Positions 24,381 to 31,544 of a stretch of 51,452 nucleotides of DNA are shown here, in pieces (position 1 is the first letter of the stretch; each line of letters starts with the position of its first letter). The notes beneath the pieces are model-generated. The model did no database searches, had not been told where the DNA came from, and saw only the letters and a program-made list of their open reading frames with translations. A program made the position numbers and the translations under genes. Origin of the DNA: an uncultured Clostridia bacterium (GTDB lineage: Bacteria; Bacillota; Clostridia; Oscillospirales; Acutalibacteraceae); contig CAMNAP010000004.1 of NCBI GenBank assembly GCA_946531445.1, positions 1 through 51,452 of the forward strand. The letters run 5' to 3'.

Positions 24381-24410
24381 AAAGCAGGCATTGCCCTGCT
24401 TTATTTATTA
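24381..24410 (+). terminator. Terminator after rluB
   Basis: AAAGCAGG (24381-24388) pairs with CCTGCTTT (24395-24402), with a T-rich tail. Confidence 0.8.
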
Positions 24411-24422
24411 TATAAAAAATTG

Positions 24423-24451
24423 TTGATATTGACAAAGAATAGTATTATAAT
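24423..24451 (+). promoter_or_regulatory. Promoter of the biotin-dependent carboxyltransferase operon
   Basis: TTGATA (24423-24428), 17 bases, TATAAT (24446-24451). TTTGGAGGA precedes the ATG at 24480. Confidence 0.8.
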
Positions 24452-24479
24452 CATAATAGCGTAATTTGGAGGATTTCAT

Positions 24480-25736
24480 ATGACGGGTAATAAATCTTAT
24501 GATGTACTGAAAATTTTGTTTGACGGTGAGAGCTTCAGCGAGCTTGATTCTTTAGTTGAAAGCGCAACAAGTATCGGCTTCGGTACTGTTGGCGGAGTAA
24601 GCGTTTATGCTTTCTGTCTTGACAACGCAATTGATTCGGCTACCTGCAATAAACTGCTTAAGGTTTATTCGCTTGCTGAAAAGACGGGCTGTCCGATTGT
24701 AGGCGTTTTCAACAGCGACGGCTTACAGCTTGAAGGCGGCTTTGAGCTTTTGTCAAAATACGGCGAGCTTGTTAAAAGTGCTTCACGTCTTTCGGGCGTG
24801 GTGCCTCAGATTTCTGTTATCAACGGAGCATGTCTCGGCGTTGCTGCCGTTGCGGCAAATATGGCTGACGCTGTAATTGCGTGTGAAAGCAGCGATTTTT
24901 ATGTTAACGCGCCGAGCGATATTGATATTAATAAAAACGCGAGCCTCGGTACCGTAGACGTTGTGTGCGGCGATATTGAAGAAGCATTGTCTGTGGCGTC
25001 TGACATTATATCGCTTCTTCCGCTGAACAACCTTTCACCGCTCCCTGCATTTGAAACAGAGGAAGCACAGCAGAGTTCTGACGGTATTATCGGTGAGCTT
25101 TCAGATAATATTATTACAGTTGAATTTAAAAAGCAGTACGCTACGAAGATTAAAACAGCTCTTACAACTGTAGGCGGTACTACTGCGGGAATTATAGATT
25201 TTAACAACAGCGAGCTTTCATCACAAAGCGCGTACAAGGCTGAAGCTTTTATTAAGCTTTGCGACGCGTACAATATTCCGATTATAACAATTGCCGACAG
25301 TGCTAAAACGGAAAAAGGAAGCGAGCCTCAGCTTCTTACTGCGCTTACAAAGCTTGTTTCATCTTATGCTTCGGCAACGTGCCCGAAAATCAGCCTAATA
25401 ACGTCCGAGTCAGCTGGAAGCCCATACATCGTACTCGCAGGTAAAGGCGCTTCGGCAGATGTTACTATTGCGTGGGACAGCGCAACTGCGTCACCGCTTA
25501 GTATTGAAAGCGCCGTCGCGTTTATGTGGAACGACAGACTTGCAAACGGCGAGGACAGAAAGGTGCTTGAACAGGAATATAAAAACACAGCGGCATCTGT
25601 AAAAGAGGCGGCAAAGAGCGGCGCAATTGACTGCGTAATTGCTAAAGAGGATACAAGAAACAAAATTATTGAATCGCTTGAAATGTTAAGCTCTAAGCGT
25701 GAAACAACAATCGCGAGAAAACACAGCGTTAAATAA
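24480..25736 (+). CDS. Divergent carboxyltransferase subunit (MmdA/12S-like)
   Basis: A 418-aa protein with two crotonase-fold halves. The first half shows SLAEKTGCPIVGVFNSDG and SGVVPQISVINGACLG; the second shows GGTTAGIIDFNNSEL, AFIKLCDAYNIPIITIAD and ATCPKISLITSESAGSPYIV. These align with acetyl-, propionyl- or methylmalonyl-CoA carboxyltransferases. It is about 100 residues shorter than MmdA and the N-terminal segment of that family is missing. The usual GGA(Y/V) acyl-CoA loops are altered. It leads a three-gene operon with a biotin carrier and a 5S/OadA-like subunit. The acceptor (acyl-CoA) is uncertain. Confidence 0.8.
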   Translation: MTGNKSYDVLKILFDGESFSELDSLVESATSIGFGTVGGVSVYAFCLDNAIDSATCNKLLKVYSLAEKTGCPIVGVFNSDGLQLEGGFELLSKYGELVKSASRLSGVVPQISVINGACLGVAAVAANMADAVIACESSDFYVNAPSDIDINKNASLGTVDVVCGDIEEALSVASDIISLLPLNNLSPLPAFETEEAQQSSDGIIGELSDNIITVEFKKQYATKIKTALTTVGGTTAGIIDFNNSELSSQSAYKAEAFIKLCDAYNIPIITIADSAKTEKGSEPQLLTALTKLVSSYASATCPKISLITSESAGSPYIVLAGKGASADVTIAWDSATASPLSIESAVAFMWNDRLANGEDRKVLEQEYKNTAASVKEAAKSGAIDCVIAKEDTRNKIIESLEMLSSKRETTIARKHSVK

Positions 25737-25751
25737 TCGGAGGACAAGATT

Positions 25752-26114
25752 ATGAAGAATTACACAATTACCGTAAACGGCGTTGCATATAACGTTACAG
25801 TTGAAGAAAACGGCTCAGCGCCCGCAGCTTCTGCTGCTTCAGCTCCTGCTGCTCAGCCTGCTCCTGCTCCGTCAGCGCCTAAAGCGCCTGCACAGCAAGG
25901 AAGCATAACTGTTGAAGCGCCTATGCCGGGCAATATTCTTGACGTTAAGGTTAAGGCAGGAGACAGTGTTACAAAAGGCGCAACGCTCGTTATACTTGAA
26001 GCTATGAAAATGGAAAATGAAATTGTATCTCCGAGTGACGGAACTATTGCGTCGGTTAACGTTTCAAAAGGTGAAAGCGTAGACGCAGGTAAGATTCTCA
26101 TTACACTTGATTAG
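25752..26114 (+). CDS. Biotin carboxyl carrier protein
   Basis: A 120-aa carrier. Residues 1-18 form a short beta segment (NYTITVNGVAYNVTVEE). An Ala/Pro-rich flexible linker covers about 22-50, and the biotinyl domain covers about 52-120, with K86 in EAMKMENEI as the biotinylated lysine. It shuttles carboxybiotin between the two flanking catalytic subunits. TCGGAGGAC lies before the ATG. It corresponds to the 1.3S subunit of transcarboxylase or the MmdC/GcdC-type carrier. Confidence 0.93.
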   Translation: MKNYTITVNGVAYNVTVEENGSAPAASAASAPAAQPAPAPSAPKAPAQQGSITVEAPMPGNILDVKVKAGDSVTKGATLVILEAMKMENEIVSPSDGTIASVNVSKGESVDAGKILITLD

Positions 26115-26125
26115 GAGCTTAATAT

Positions 26126-27523
26126 ATGTCAAAGGTAAAAATTACTGAAACAGTTTTAAGAGACGCTCATCAATCGCTAATTGCAACAAGAATGAAAACT
26201 GAGGAGTTTGTTGATATTCTTCCTGCTCTTGATAAAATCGGATTTCATTCTCTTGAATGCTGGGGCGGTGCAACGTTTGATTCGTGCCTCCGTTTTCTTG
26301 ACGAGGACCCGTGGGAGCGCCTCAGAACAATTAGAAAAAGCTGTCCGAACACAAAGCTGCAAATGCTTTTCAGAGGGCAGAATATGCTCGGCTACCGTCA
26401 CTACAGCGACGAGGTGGTTGACTACTTTGTAAAAAAGAGCATTGATAACGGTATTGATATACTTAGAATATTTGACGCGCTCAACGACGTCAGAAATCTT
26501 GAAACTGCTATAAACGCCGCTAACAAATACGGAGGTCACGTTCAGGCGGCAATCTCTTACACAACAGGAGATATGTTTACTAACGAGTATTTCTGCAACT
26601 ACGCAAAGCAACTTGAAAGCGCCGGCGCTTCATCAATCTGTGTAAAGGATATGGCGGGGCTTCTTACTCCGTACGCCGCCTATGATTTAATAAGTGCGCT
26701 TAAGAATACTGTATCTGTACCGATTCAGCTTCACTCTCATTACACTTCGGGACTTGCTTCTATGGTTCTTCTCAAGGGTATTGAAGCGGGCGCAGACATT
26801 GTTGATACGGCAATGTCACCTCTTGCAATGGGCACCTCGCATCCCGCAACGGAATCTATGGTTGCCGCGCTTAAGGGAACGGAATACGATACTGAGCTTG
26901 ATTTAAAGGCGCTCAGTGAAATCCGCGATTTCTTTGATGTTTTAAGAAGGAAGTATATTGAAAGCGGACTCCTTGATACAAAGATGCTCGGCGTTAATGC
27001 CAAAACTCTTTTATACCAGGTGCCGGGCGGAATGCTCTCAAACCTCAATAGCCAGCTTAAGCAGGCAGGAAAAGAGGATATGCTTGAAGAGGTACTCAAT
27101 GAGGTTCCTAAAGTAAGAGCAGACGCAGGTTATCCGCCGCTTGTTACTCCGTCGTCACAGATTGTAGGCACTCAGGCAGTGTTTAACGTTATTATGGGCG
27201 AAAGATACAAGATGGTAACAAAGGAATTCAGAGATTTGGTAGCGGGTAAATACGGAAAAACCCCGAGCACCATTGATTCTGAATTTCAGAAGAAGATTGT
27301 AGGCGACGGGGAAATTATTACCTGCAGACCTGCCGACCTTCTTACTGACACACTTGACGGCTTTAAAAAGGAAATTCTTGAGTTTGACCCTAGTGATGAG
27401 GATGTTCTTTCCTATGCACAGTTCGGCGACGTTGCAAGAAGCTTCTTTGAAAAGAGAAGGGATAGAAAGTATAACCTTGATACTAAACACAGCGATATAG
27501 TTAACAAGGTGCATCCTGTTTAA
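26126..27523 (+). CDS. oadA: Oxaloacetate decarboxylase alpha/5S transcarboxylase-type subunit
   Basis: A 465-aa TIM-barrel carboxyltransferase acting between oxaloacetate/pyruvate and biotin. ETVLRDAHQSLIATRM is the HMGL-like opening; the Lys in ICVKDMAGLL should be carbamylated and the two His in QLHSHYTSG bind the metal. The conserved PYC-OADA domain fills about 300-460. It stops before the biotinyl domain found in many OadA proteins, and the carrier is encoded separately upstream. No OadB/MmdB sodium-pump gene follows, so a soluble transcarboxylase role is possible. Confidence 0.92.
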   Translation: MSKVKITETVLRDAHQSLIATRMKTEEFVDILPALDKIGFHSLECWGGATFDSCLRFLDEDPWERLRTIRKSCPNTKLQMLFRGQNMLGYRHYSDEVVDYFVKKSIDNGIDILRIFDALNDVRNLETAINAANKYGGHVQAAISYTTGDMFTNEYFCNYAKQLESAGASSICVKDMAGLLTPYAAYDLISALKNTVSVPIQLHSHYTSGLASMVLLKGIEAGADIVDTAMSPLAMGTSHPATESMVAALKGTEYDTELDLKALSEIRDFFDVLRRKYIESGLLDTKMLGVNAKTLLYQVPGGMLSNLNSQLKQAGKEDMLEEVLNEVPKVRADAGYPPLVTPSSQIVGTQAVFNVIMGERYKMVTKEFRDLVAGKYGKTPSTIDSEFQKKIVGDGEIITCRPADLLTDTLDGFKKEILEFDPSDEDVLSYAQFGDVARSFFEKRRDRKYNLDTKHSDIVNKVHPV

Positions 27524-27542
27524 CAATCTGCTTAATAAAATT

Positions 27543-27580
27543 AAAACTCCGAGGCTCTGTGCAGAGCCTCGGAGTTTTCA
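27543..27580. terminator. Bidirectional terminator between convergent genes
   Basis: AAAACTCCGAGGCTCTG (27543-27559) pairs perfectly with its complement at 27562-27578. It has T on one side and A on the other, so it serves both oadA (+) and the secreted Fn3 gene (-). Confidence 0.92.
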
Positions 27581-27588
27581 GTTGTGAT

Positions 27589-29547
27589 TTATTTTGCTTT
27601 AGCTTTTTTAGCCTTTGACCATTTGCCGTAAGAAGTTGTTCCGTTTACAGCCTTAAAGGTTCTTACTCTTACAAAGTACTTGCCCTTTGCAAGACCTTTA
27701 ATCTTTTTAGATGACTTCTTGGCGTTCTTAACAGTAACAGTCTTTACTACATTTGTGAATTTCTTATCTTTAGCAATCTGGATTTCATAGCCGTTATTCT
27801 GCTTAGCCTTCTTCTTCCAGCTAACCTTTAACGCTTTCTTTGCAGATTTAACCTTAACAATCTTTGTCTTGGCAGGACGGATTCTGTACGAAGCAGAAGC
27901 GTTGCCTGAATATGTTCCAATAAAGAGAATGTTAACCTTGTAGTTGCCTACATTCTTACAGCCGTCCTGATAAACAACCTTGTAGTCAATACCCTTAGTG
28001 AGCTGCATATCGCCAAGATAAACAGTAACAACGGGCTTCTTATATTTTCCGTTGTAGTTGAAGGTCTTTCTTGAAAGCTTGATTGTAGCGTCAGAAGCGT
28101 CAATCTTGCCAAACTGAAGAACTTCGCTTACGTTGCCGAGTGTATCGCCGATTGACTTACCTGCGTCAGCAGTAGCGTCTGTGCCGTCAAAGAAATCGAG
28201 AAGCTTCTTGTATGTAGGAACCTTACCTGCGGCGTTAAGTCTGTCTGTATAGCCGGTTACAAGGCCTGAAAGTGTATCGCCGAGGAGCTGCTGGATAACG
28301 CCCTTAACGATAGGATACTTTGCATCAAGGAAGTTGTCATAAAGGTAATAGAACAGGAGAGTGAATACAACAGCCTTGTCGCCTGTTCTGAGCTCATACT
28401 TTCCGCCGAGAGCGCTTGCAACGTTCTCTGAATCAGAAGCATTAGCAAGCTTAGTCCAGTCAGGAGCAGAAAGAGTGAGCTTAACCTCGCCGCTTTCCTT
28501 TGTGATTAATTCAATAAGGTCAATGTCAGCAATTGACTTATTAATTTTGTCTTTTCCAAGATTGATTGTTGAAGGGTCAACAAATGACATAGCAATCGGG
28601 ATGCTCTGAACAATCTTTTGCGCCATAGTTGTGAGCATATCCTTATCAACAACCGCGCCGATTCTCGGTAAAAGTTTGAGAATGCTGTTAAGCGGGTCAG
28701 CAAGTGCCTGAGAAGAAAGCACATCATTCATAATAGAATCAAAAATAGGAGCTAAAAGCTTATCACCGCTTGAAACAGGGTTAACCGCTTCAGCTTTGTT
28801 GAACTCGTTCATAAATGCATCGGGAGTCGGAAGCTTGCAGCCGAGTTCTTCAAGTACGGGAACAACAGCTTCATATACAGACTTTGTATCAACTTCTAAG
28901 CCTGACTGATGATTTCCGAGAACGTAAGTTAACGGACGCAGTACAGCCTCAAGCGCTGTAACAAAGCCCTGCTTGTCATAATCGTTAAAACCGAAGTCGC
29001 CGTTTTCAAATGCGATAAGCGCAACGCCGTCAATAATGTTTGCGCTTTCCGTTGTTTCATAATCGTTGCCGTCTTTGTCAGTTCTTGTAACAGGAACCTG
29101 AATAGTTTTGCCTTCCTCGTCTACAGGTACAGTAGCTGCAGCAATTTTTGCAGCGGCGCCGCTGAACTTACTTTCAAAAAGCATTCCTGACATAGATTCT
29201 TTAGTAAAGATACCGGGTACAAGAAATCTTGCAGCGGTACTGTTTGCGTGTGAAAGATTAGCGATAAGTCCGTAAACCTTACCGATTGTTTCGTTTTTGA
29301 AACACAAACCTGTAAGAAGCGGCTCTGCGCCGTACCTTAAGTCAACCTGGTCTGTGAGTGCAGGCGCTACGTCTGAAGCGATAAACTTCCAGAGCTCATC
29401 AACCGTTTTCTCAACATCTGCGCTCGTTTTTCCCTCGGGAAGAGTTACAGTTGTCTTTTTATAGCTTGCAGCAAAAACAGTCATAGAGCCTGAAAGCATC
29501 ATAATAACTGCAAGAAGCACTGCAGCAATTCTTTTAACCTTTGTCAT
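27589..29547 (-). CDS. Secreted helical protein with C-terminal Fn3 module
   Basis: A 652-aa protein read from 29547 on the minus strand, with AAGGAGAGA upstream; an upstream in-frame ATG at 29583 has no comparable site. Signal peptide about residues 1-26 (VFA cleavage). The first about 480 residues are mostly helical and unlike any family I know. Residues about 488-560 form an Ig-like or MBG-like domain (FNYNGKYKKPVVTVYLGD, GTYSGNASASYRI). The last about 90 residues are the lysine-rich Fn3 module ending at the C terminus (YFVRVRTFKAVNG). Probably exported and surface-bound. It may share an anchoring principle with the proteins at 150 and 7190. Confidence 0.8.
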   Translation of the reverse strand: MTKVKRIAAVLLAVIMMLSGSMTVFAASYKKTTVTLPEGKTSADVEKTVDELWKFIASDVAPALTDQVDLRYGAEPLLTGLCFKNETIGKVYGLIANLSHANSTAARFLVPGIFTKESMSGMLFESKFSGAAAKIAAATVPVDEEGKTIQVPVTRTDKDGNDYETTESANIIDGVALIAFENGDFGFNDYDKQGFVTALEAVLRPLTYVLGNHQSGLEVDTKSVYEAVVPVLEELGCKLPTPDAFMNEFNKAEAVNPVSSGDKLLAPIFDSIMNDVLSSQALADPLNSILKLLPRIGAVVDKDMLTTMAQKIVQSIPIAMSFVDPSTINLGKDKINKSIADIDLIELITKESGEVKLTLSAPDWTKLANASDSENVASALGGKYELRTGDKAVVFTLLFYYLYDNFLDAKYPIVKGVIQQLLGDTLSGLVTGYTDRLNAAGKVPTYKKLLDFFDGTDATADAGKSIGDTLGNVSEVLQFGKIDASDATIKLSRKTFNYNGKYKKPVVTVYLGDMQLTKGIDYKVVYQDGCKNVGNYKVNILFIGTYSGNASASYRIRPAKTKIVKVKSAKKALKVSWKKKAKQNNGYEIQIAKDKKFTNVVKTVTVKNAKKSSKKIKGLAKGKYFVRVRTFKAVNGTTSYGKWSKAKKAKAK

Positions 29548-29608
29548 TAAAAATCTCTCCTTTTTATTATGCATAATATGCAAAAATTATAAGACATAGT
29601 CTATAAAT

Positions 29609-29637
29609 AATATATATTATTAAAAACATTTTGTCAA
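29609..29637 (-). promoter_or_regulatory. Promoter of the minus-strand Fn3 gene
   Basis: Reading the minus strand: TTGACA (29632-29637), 17 bases, TATATT (29609-29614). The start codon is at 29547. Confidence 0.75.
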
Positions 29638-29691
29638 TATGATTTTCCTACGGAAATTATAAGTTCTAAGAGTCTTGCTTGTTTTTTTAGG

Positions 29692-29720
29692 TTGACGATT
29701 TATAACGGCGGTGCTATAAT
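29692..29720 (+). promoter_or_regulatory. Promoter of the SDR gene
   Basis: TTGACG (29692-29697), 17 bases, TATAAT (29715-29720), 40 bases before the ATG at 29761. Confidence 0.8.
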
Positions 29721-29760
29721 GAAAAAGCAGAATATAATTTACAGTTTTGGAGGTAGATTT

Positions 29761-30780
29761 ATGAACGTACTGATTTTCGGCGGCACAGGTCTTTTAGGCT
29801 CTGCAGCAGCTCAGCTCTTTATTGACAGAGGTCATAAGGTTAAGACTATTGCACTTCCGCCGCTTCCCGAGGGAGCACCGATTCCCGAAGAGATGGAAAT
29901 TTCTTTCGGTAACTTCCTTGAGCTCAGCGATGAAGAGCTTGAGGCAGCTATGAAGGGAATGGACGCATTTGTTTACGCTGCAGGCGTAGACGAGAGAGTT
30001 GAATTTCCCGCTCCCGTTTATGACGCATACAAAAAATATAATATTGACCCCGTAGACAGATGTCTTGCTATGGCAAAAAAATGCGGAGTTAAGCGTTGCG
30101 TAGTTCTCGGCTCATATTTTGCATGGCTTGCTAAAGAACGTCCGGAAATGGACCTTTGCGCCAAGCATCCTTACATCCGTTCAAGAATTGACCAGGAAGA
30201 AGTTGCCTTTAAATATGCAGATGACGATATGGGCGTTGCTGTTCTTGAGCTTCCTTACATCTTCGGTACTCAGCCGGGACGTAAGCCTGTTTGGGTAATT
30301 CTTATTGAACAGCTTCAGAGATTTGAAAAAATGCCCGCAACCTTCTATCCTGCAGGCGGTACTGCTATGCTTACAGTACGTCAGGTAGGCGAGGCTATTG
30401 TTGGCGCTGCTGAACAGGTTAAGGGCGCAAGAGCGTACGGTATTTCCTGCTACAACCTCACATGGCGTCAGTTCCTTAAAATCGTTTACAGAGCTATGGA
30501 CGGCATCGAGGACAGAAAGATTGTCGATATTCCGAAGTGGATGTTCAAGTCCTTCGGCCTCCTTCTCAGAAAGGATTATGCCGACAGAGGTATTGAAAGC
30601 GGTATTGACCCCGTAGGTCTTGCCGACATTATGGGAATGAACCTCTTTATCCCAACAGATGACACTAAAGAGCTCGGCTGTACCCCCGATGATATTGAAG
30701 CTGCAATCTTTGATTCAATTGCACTTTCAAAGGCTTCGTTTGACGGAACTCAGCAGCTTCTTGAAATGAAGGGCGAATAA
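29761..30780 (+). CDS. NAD-dependent epimerase/dehydratase family protein
   Basis: A 339-aa extended SDR. I start at 29761, since GGAGG lies at the right distance and MNVLIFGGTGLLGS is a complete nucleotide-binding N terminus; the open frame further upstream overlaps the promoter. GGTGLLG is the Rossmann glycine motif. The usual YxxxK is not obvious: the region VLGSYFAWLAKERPE places a Tyr and a Lys near each other but not in a classical spacing. LPYIFGTQPGRKP is typical of sugar-nucleotide epimerase-like proteins. The substrate is unknown. Monocistronic, ended by a hairpin shared with the RNA gene that converges on it. Confidence 0.85.
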   Translation: MNVLIFGGTGLLGSAAAQLFIDRGHKVKTIALPPLPEGAPIPEEMEISFGNFLELSDEELEAAMKGMDAFVYAAGVDERVEFPAPVYDAYKKYNIDPVDRCLAMAKKCGVKRCVVLGSYFAWLAKERPEMDLCAKHPYIRSRIDQEEVAFKYADDDMGVAVLELPYIFGTQPGRKPVWVILIEQLQRFEKMPATFYPAGGTAMLTVRQVGEAIVGAAEQVKGARAYGISCYNLTWRQFLKIVYRAMDGIEDRKIVDIPKWMFKSFGLLLRKDYADRGIESGIDPVGLADIMGMNLFIPTDDTKELGCTPDDIEAAIFDSIALSKASFDGTQQLLEMKGE

Positions 30781-30795
30781 TTTTAAATATAATGT

Positions 30796-30826
30796 AAAAA
30801 AGCAACTCGCTGAGAGTTGCTTTTTT
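30796..30826. terminator. Bidirectional terminator (SDR gene and 6S-like RNA)
   Basis: AAAAAAGCAACTC (30796-30808) pairs with GAGTTGCTTTTTT (30814-30826). The stem is symmetric, with T runs on both strands, so it ends the SDR transcript on plus and the structured RNA on minus. Confidence 0.88.
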
Positions 30827-31034
30827 ACTGTAAATCCGCACATCCGCCGCGGCTGAAGATAACCTGCTGTTAAACGCAGGTGGGCTTCATCCCGCGTACT
30901 TTGTGCTCCCAACGTCCTGAGAATGGCATATAGCCAAGGGCAGGGAGGTCTGCATTCCCGTAAACGGAGCCTGAATCCCTCAATAGTATTTGTTCGGGTT
31001 ATTTAAGCCTGCGGTTACCGAGATGCGCAGAAAT
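30797..31034 (-). ncRNA. ssrS: 6S RNA candidate
   Basis: On the minus strand a transcript predicted to start at 31034 (ATTTCTGCGCATC) runs about 204 nt to a bidirectional terminator. The two ends pair (GCGCATC with GATGTGC, CCGC and GGCT with AGCC and GCGG), leaving a central bubble. A long irregular arm follows: GCTCC with GGGAGC, CCTG/CAGG and GGC-TATA-GCC at the tip. A small hairpin ACCTGC/GCAGGT sits on the 3' side of the bubble. The 3' closing segment AGCCGCGGCGGATGT resembles the E. coli 6S end. Length, shape and end pairing fit 6S RNA; I have no alignment. Confidence 0.6.
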
Positions 31035-31040
31035 AGTATC

Positions 31041-31068
31041 ATATTATATTATTGCAAGTCGGGGTCAA
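31041..31068 (-). promoter_or_regulatory. Promoter of the 6S-like RNA
   Basis: Reading the minus strand: TTGACC (31063-31068), 16 bases, TAATAT (31041-31046), with 6 bases to the predicted start at 31034. It overlaps the 3' end of the DUF1292 gene. Confidence 0.5.
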
Positions 31069-31369
31069 AATATTCAACGTCGTATTTTTCCTCAACCTTT
31101 GCCATAAGTATATCAGAAACCTGCTCGTATTCAATGTCGTCGCTGATTTCTTCAAGGAATTCGTCGCCGTTTTCATTTTCAACAACCTTAAGAATTATAA
31201 CCTCAAAATTGCCTTCAACAATTTCCTCGTCATCGTCTCTGTATTCAGTAATCGCAACGTAAACACAGTCGTCTGTTTCGTACCTTTCAAGGAGTTCAAA
31301 TTCTATTTCATTTCCGTCCTCGTCGGTTACAGAGATAATATCGGGAGTGTAGAGTTCTTCGTTTTCCAT
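31049..31369 (-). CDS. DUF1292 acidic protein
   Basis: A 106-aa, very acidic cytoplasmic protein. It contains ISVTDEDGNEIEFELLERYE and YVAITEYRDDDEE, the pattern of DUF1292 (YrzB-like) proteins of Firmicutes, whose function is not known. AAGGAGA precedes the ATG. It is longer than many DUF1292 members, with an extra C-terminal acidic segment (about 70-106). Its own promoter lies at 31423-31451. The opposite-strand frames over this gene are shadows. Confidence 0.85.
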   Translation of the reverse strand: MENEELYTPDIISVTDEDGNEIEFELLERYETDDCVYVAITEYRDDDEEIVEGNFEVIILKVVENENGDEFLEEISDDIEYEQVSDILMAKVEEKYDVEYFDPDLQ

Positions 31370-31422
31370 AAGCTTCTCCTTAAATAAAATATAGAGTTGC
31401 GACGAATAGCCCCAACAAATCT

Positions 31423-31451
31423 ATTATATTCTATTTTTTGCAATTAGTCAA
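31423..31451 (-). promoter_or_regulatory. Promoter of the DUF1292 gene
   Basis: Reading the minus strand: TTGACT (31446-31451), 17 bases, TATAAT (31423-31428). Confidence 0.75.
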
Positions 31452-31509
31452 TAGATTTAATGAATTGTTTATTATGCATAAAAAATTTAAAAAAAGTGGA
31501 AAAAACCTA

Positions 31510-31538
31510 TTGACAATTAACAAGAAATATGCTAATAT
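31510..31538 (+). promoter_or_regulatory. Promoter of the large structured RNA
   Basis: TTGACA (31510-31515), 17 bases, TAATAT (31533-31538). The predicted start at about 31545 coincides with the 5' strand of the first closing stem. Confidence 0.85.
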
Positions 31539-31544
31539 GTAGTT

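Noticed and set aside
30831..31034. Cobalamin, FMN or SRP RNA as the identity of the structured region
   Set aside because: I looked for the conserved cores of these RNAs on both strands and did not find them; the placement away from a regulated gene on the plus strand also argues against a riboswitch.
30990..31387. Plus-strand frames of 90 and 111 codons opposite the DUF1292 gene
   Set aside because: Both are shadows of the acidic minus-strand gene, which has its own promoter and ribosome-binding site and a recognisable family pattern.
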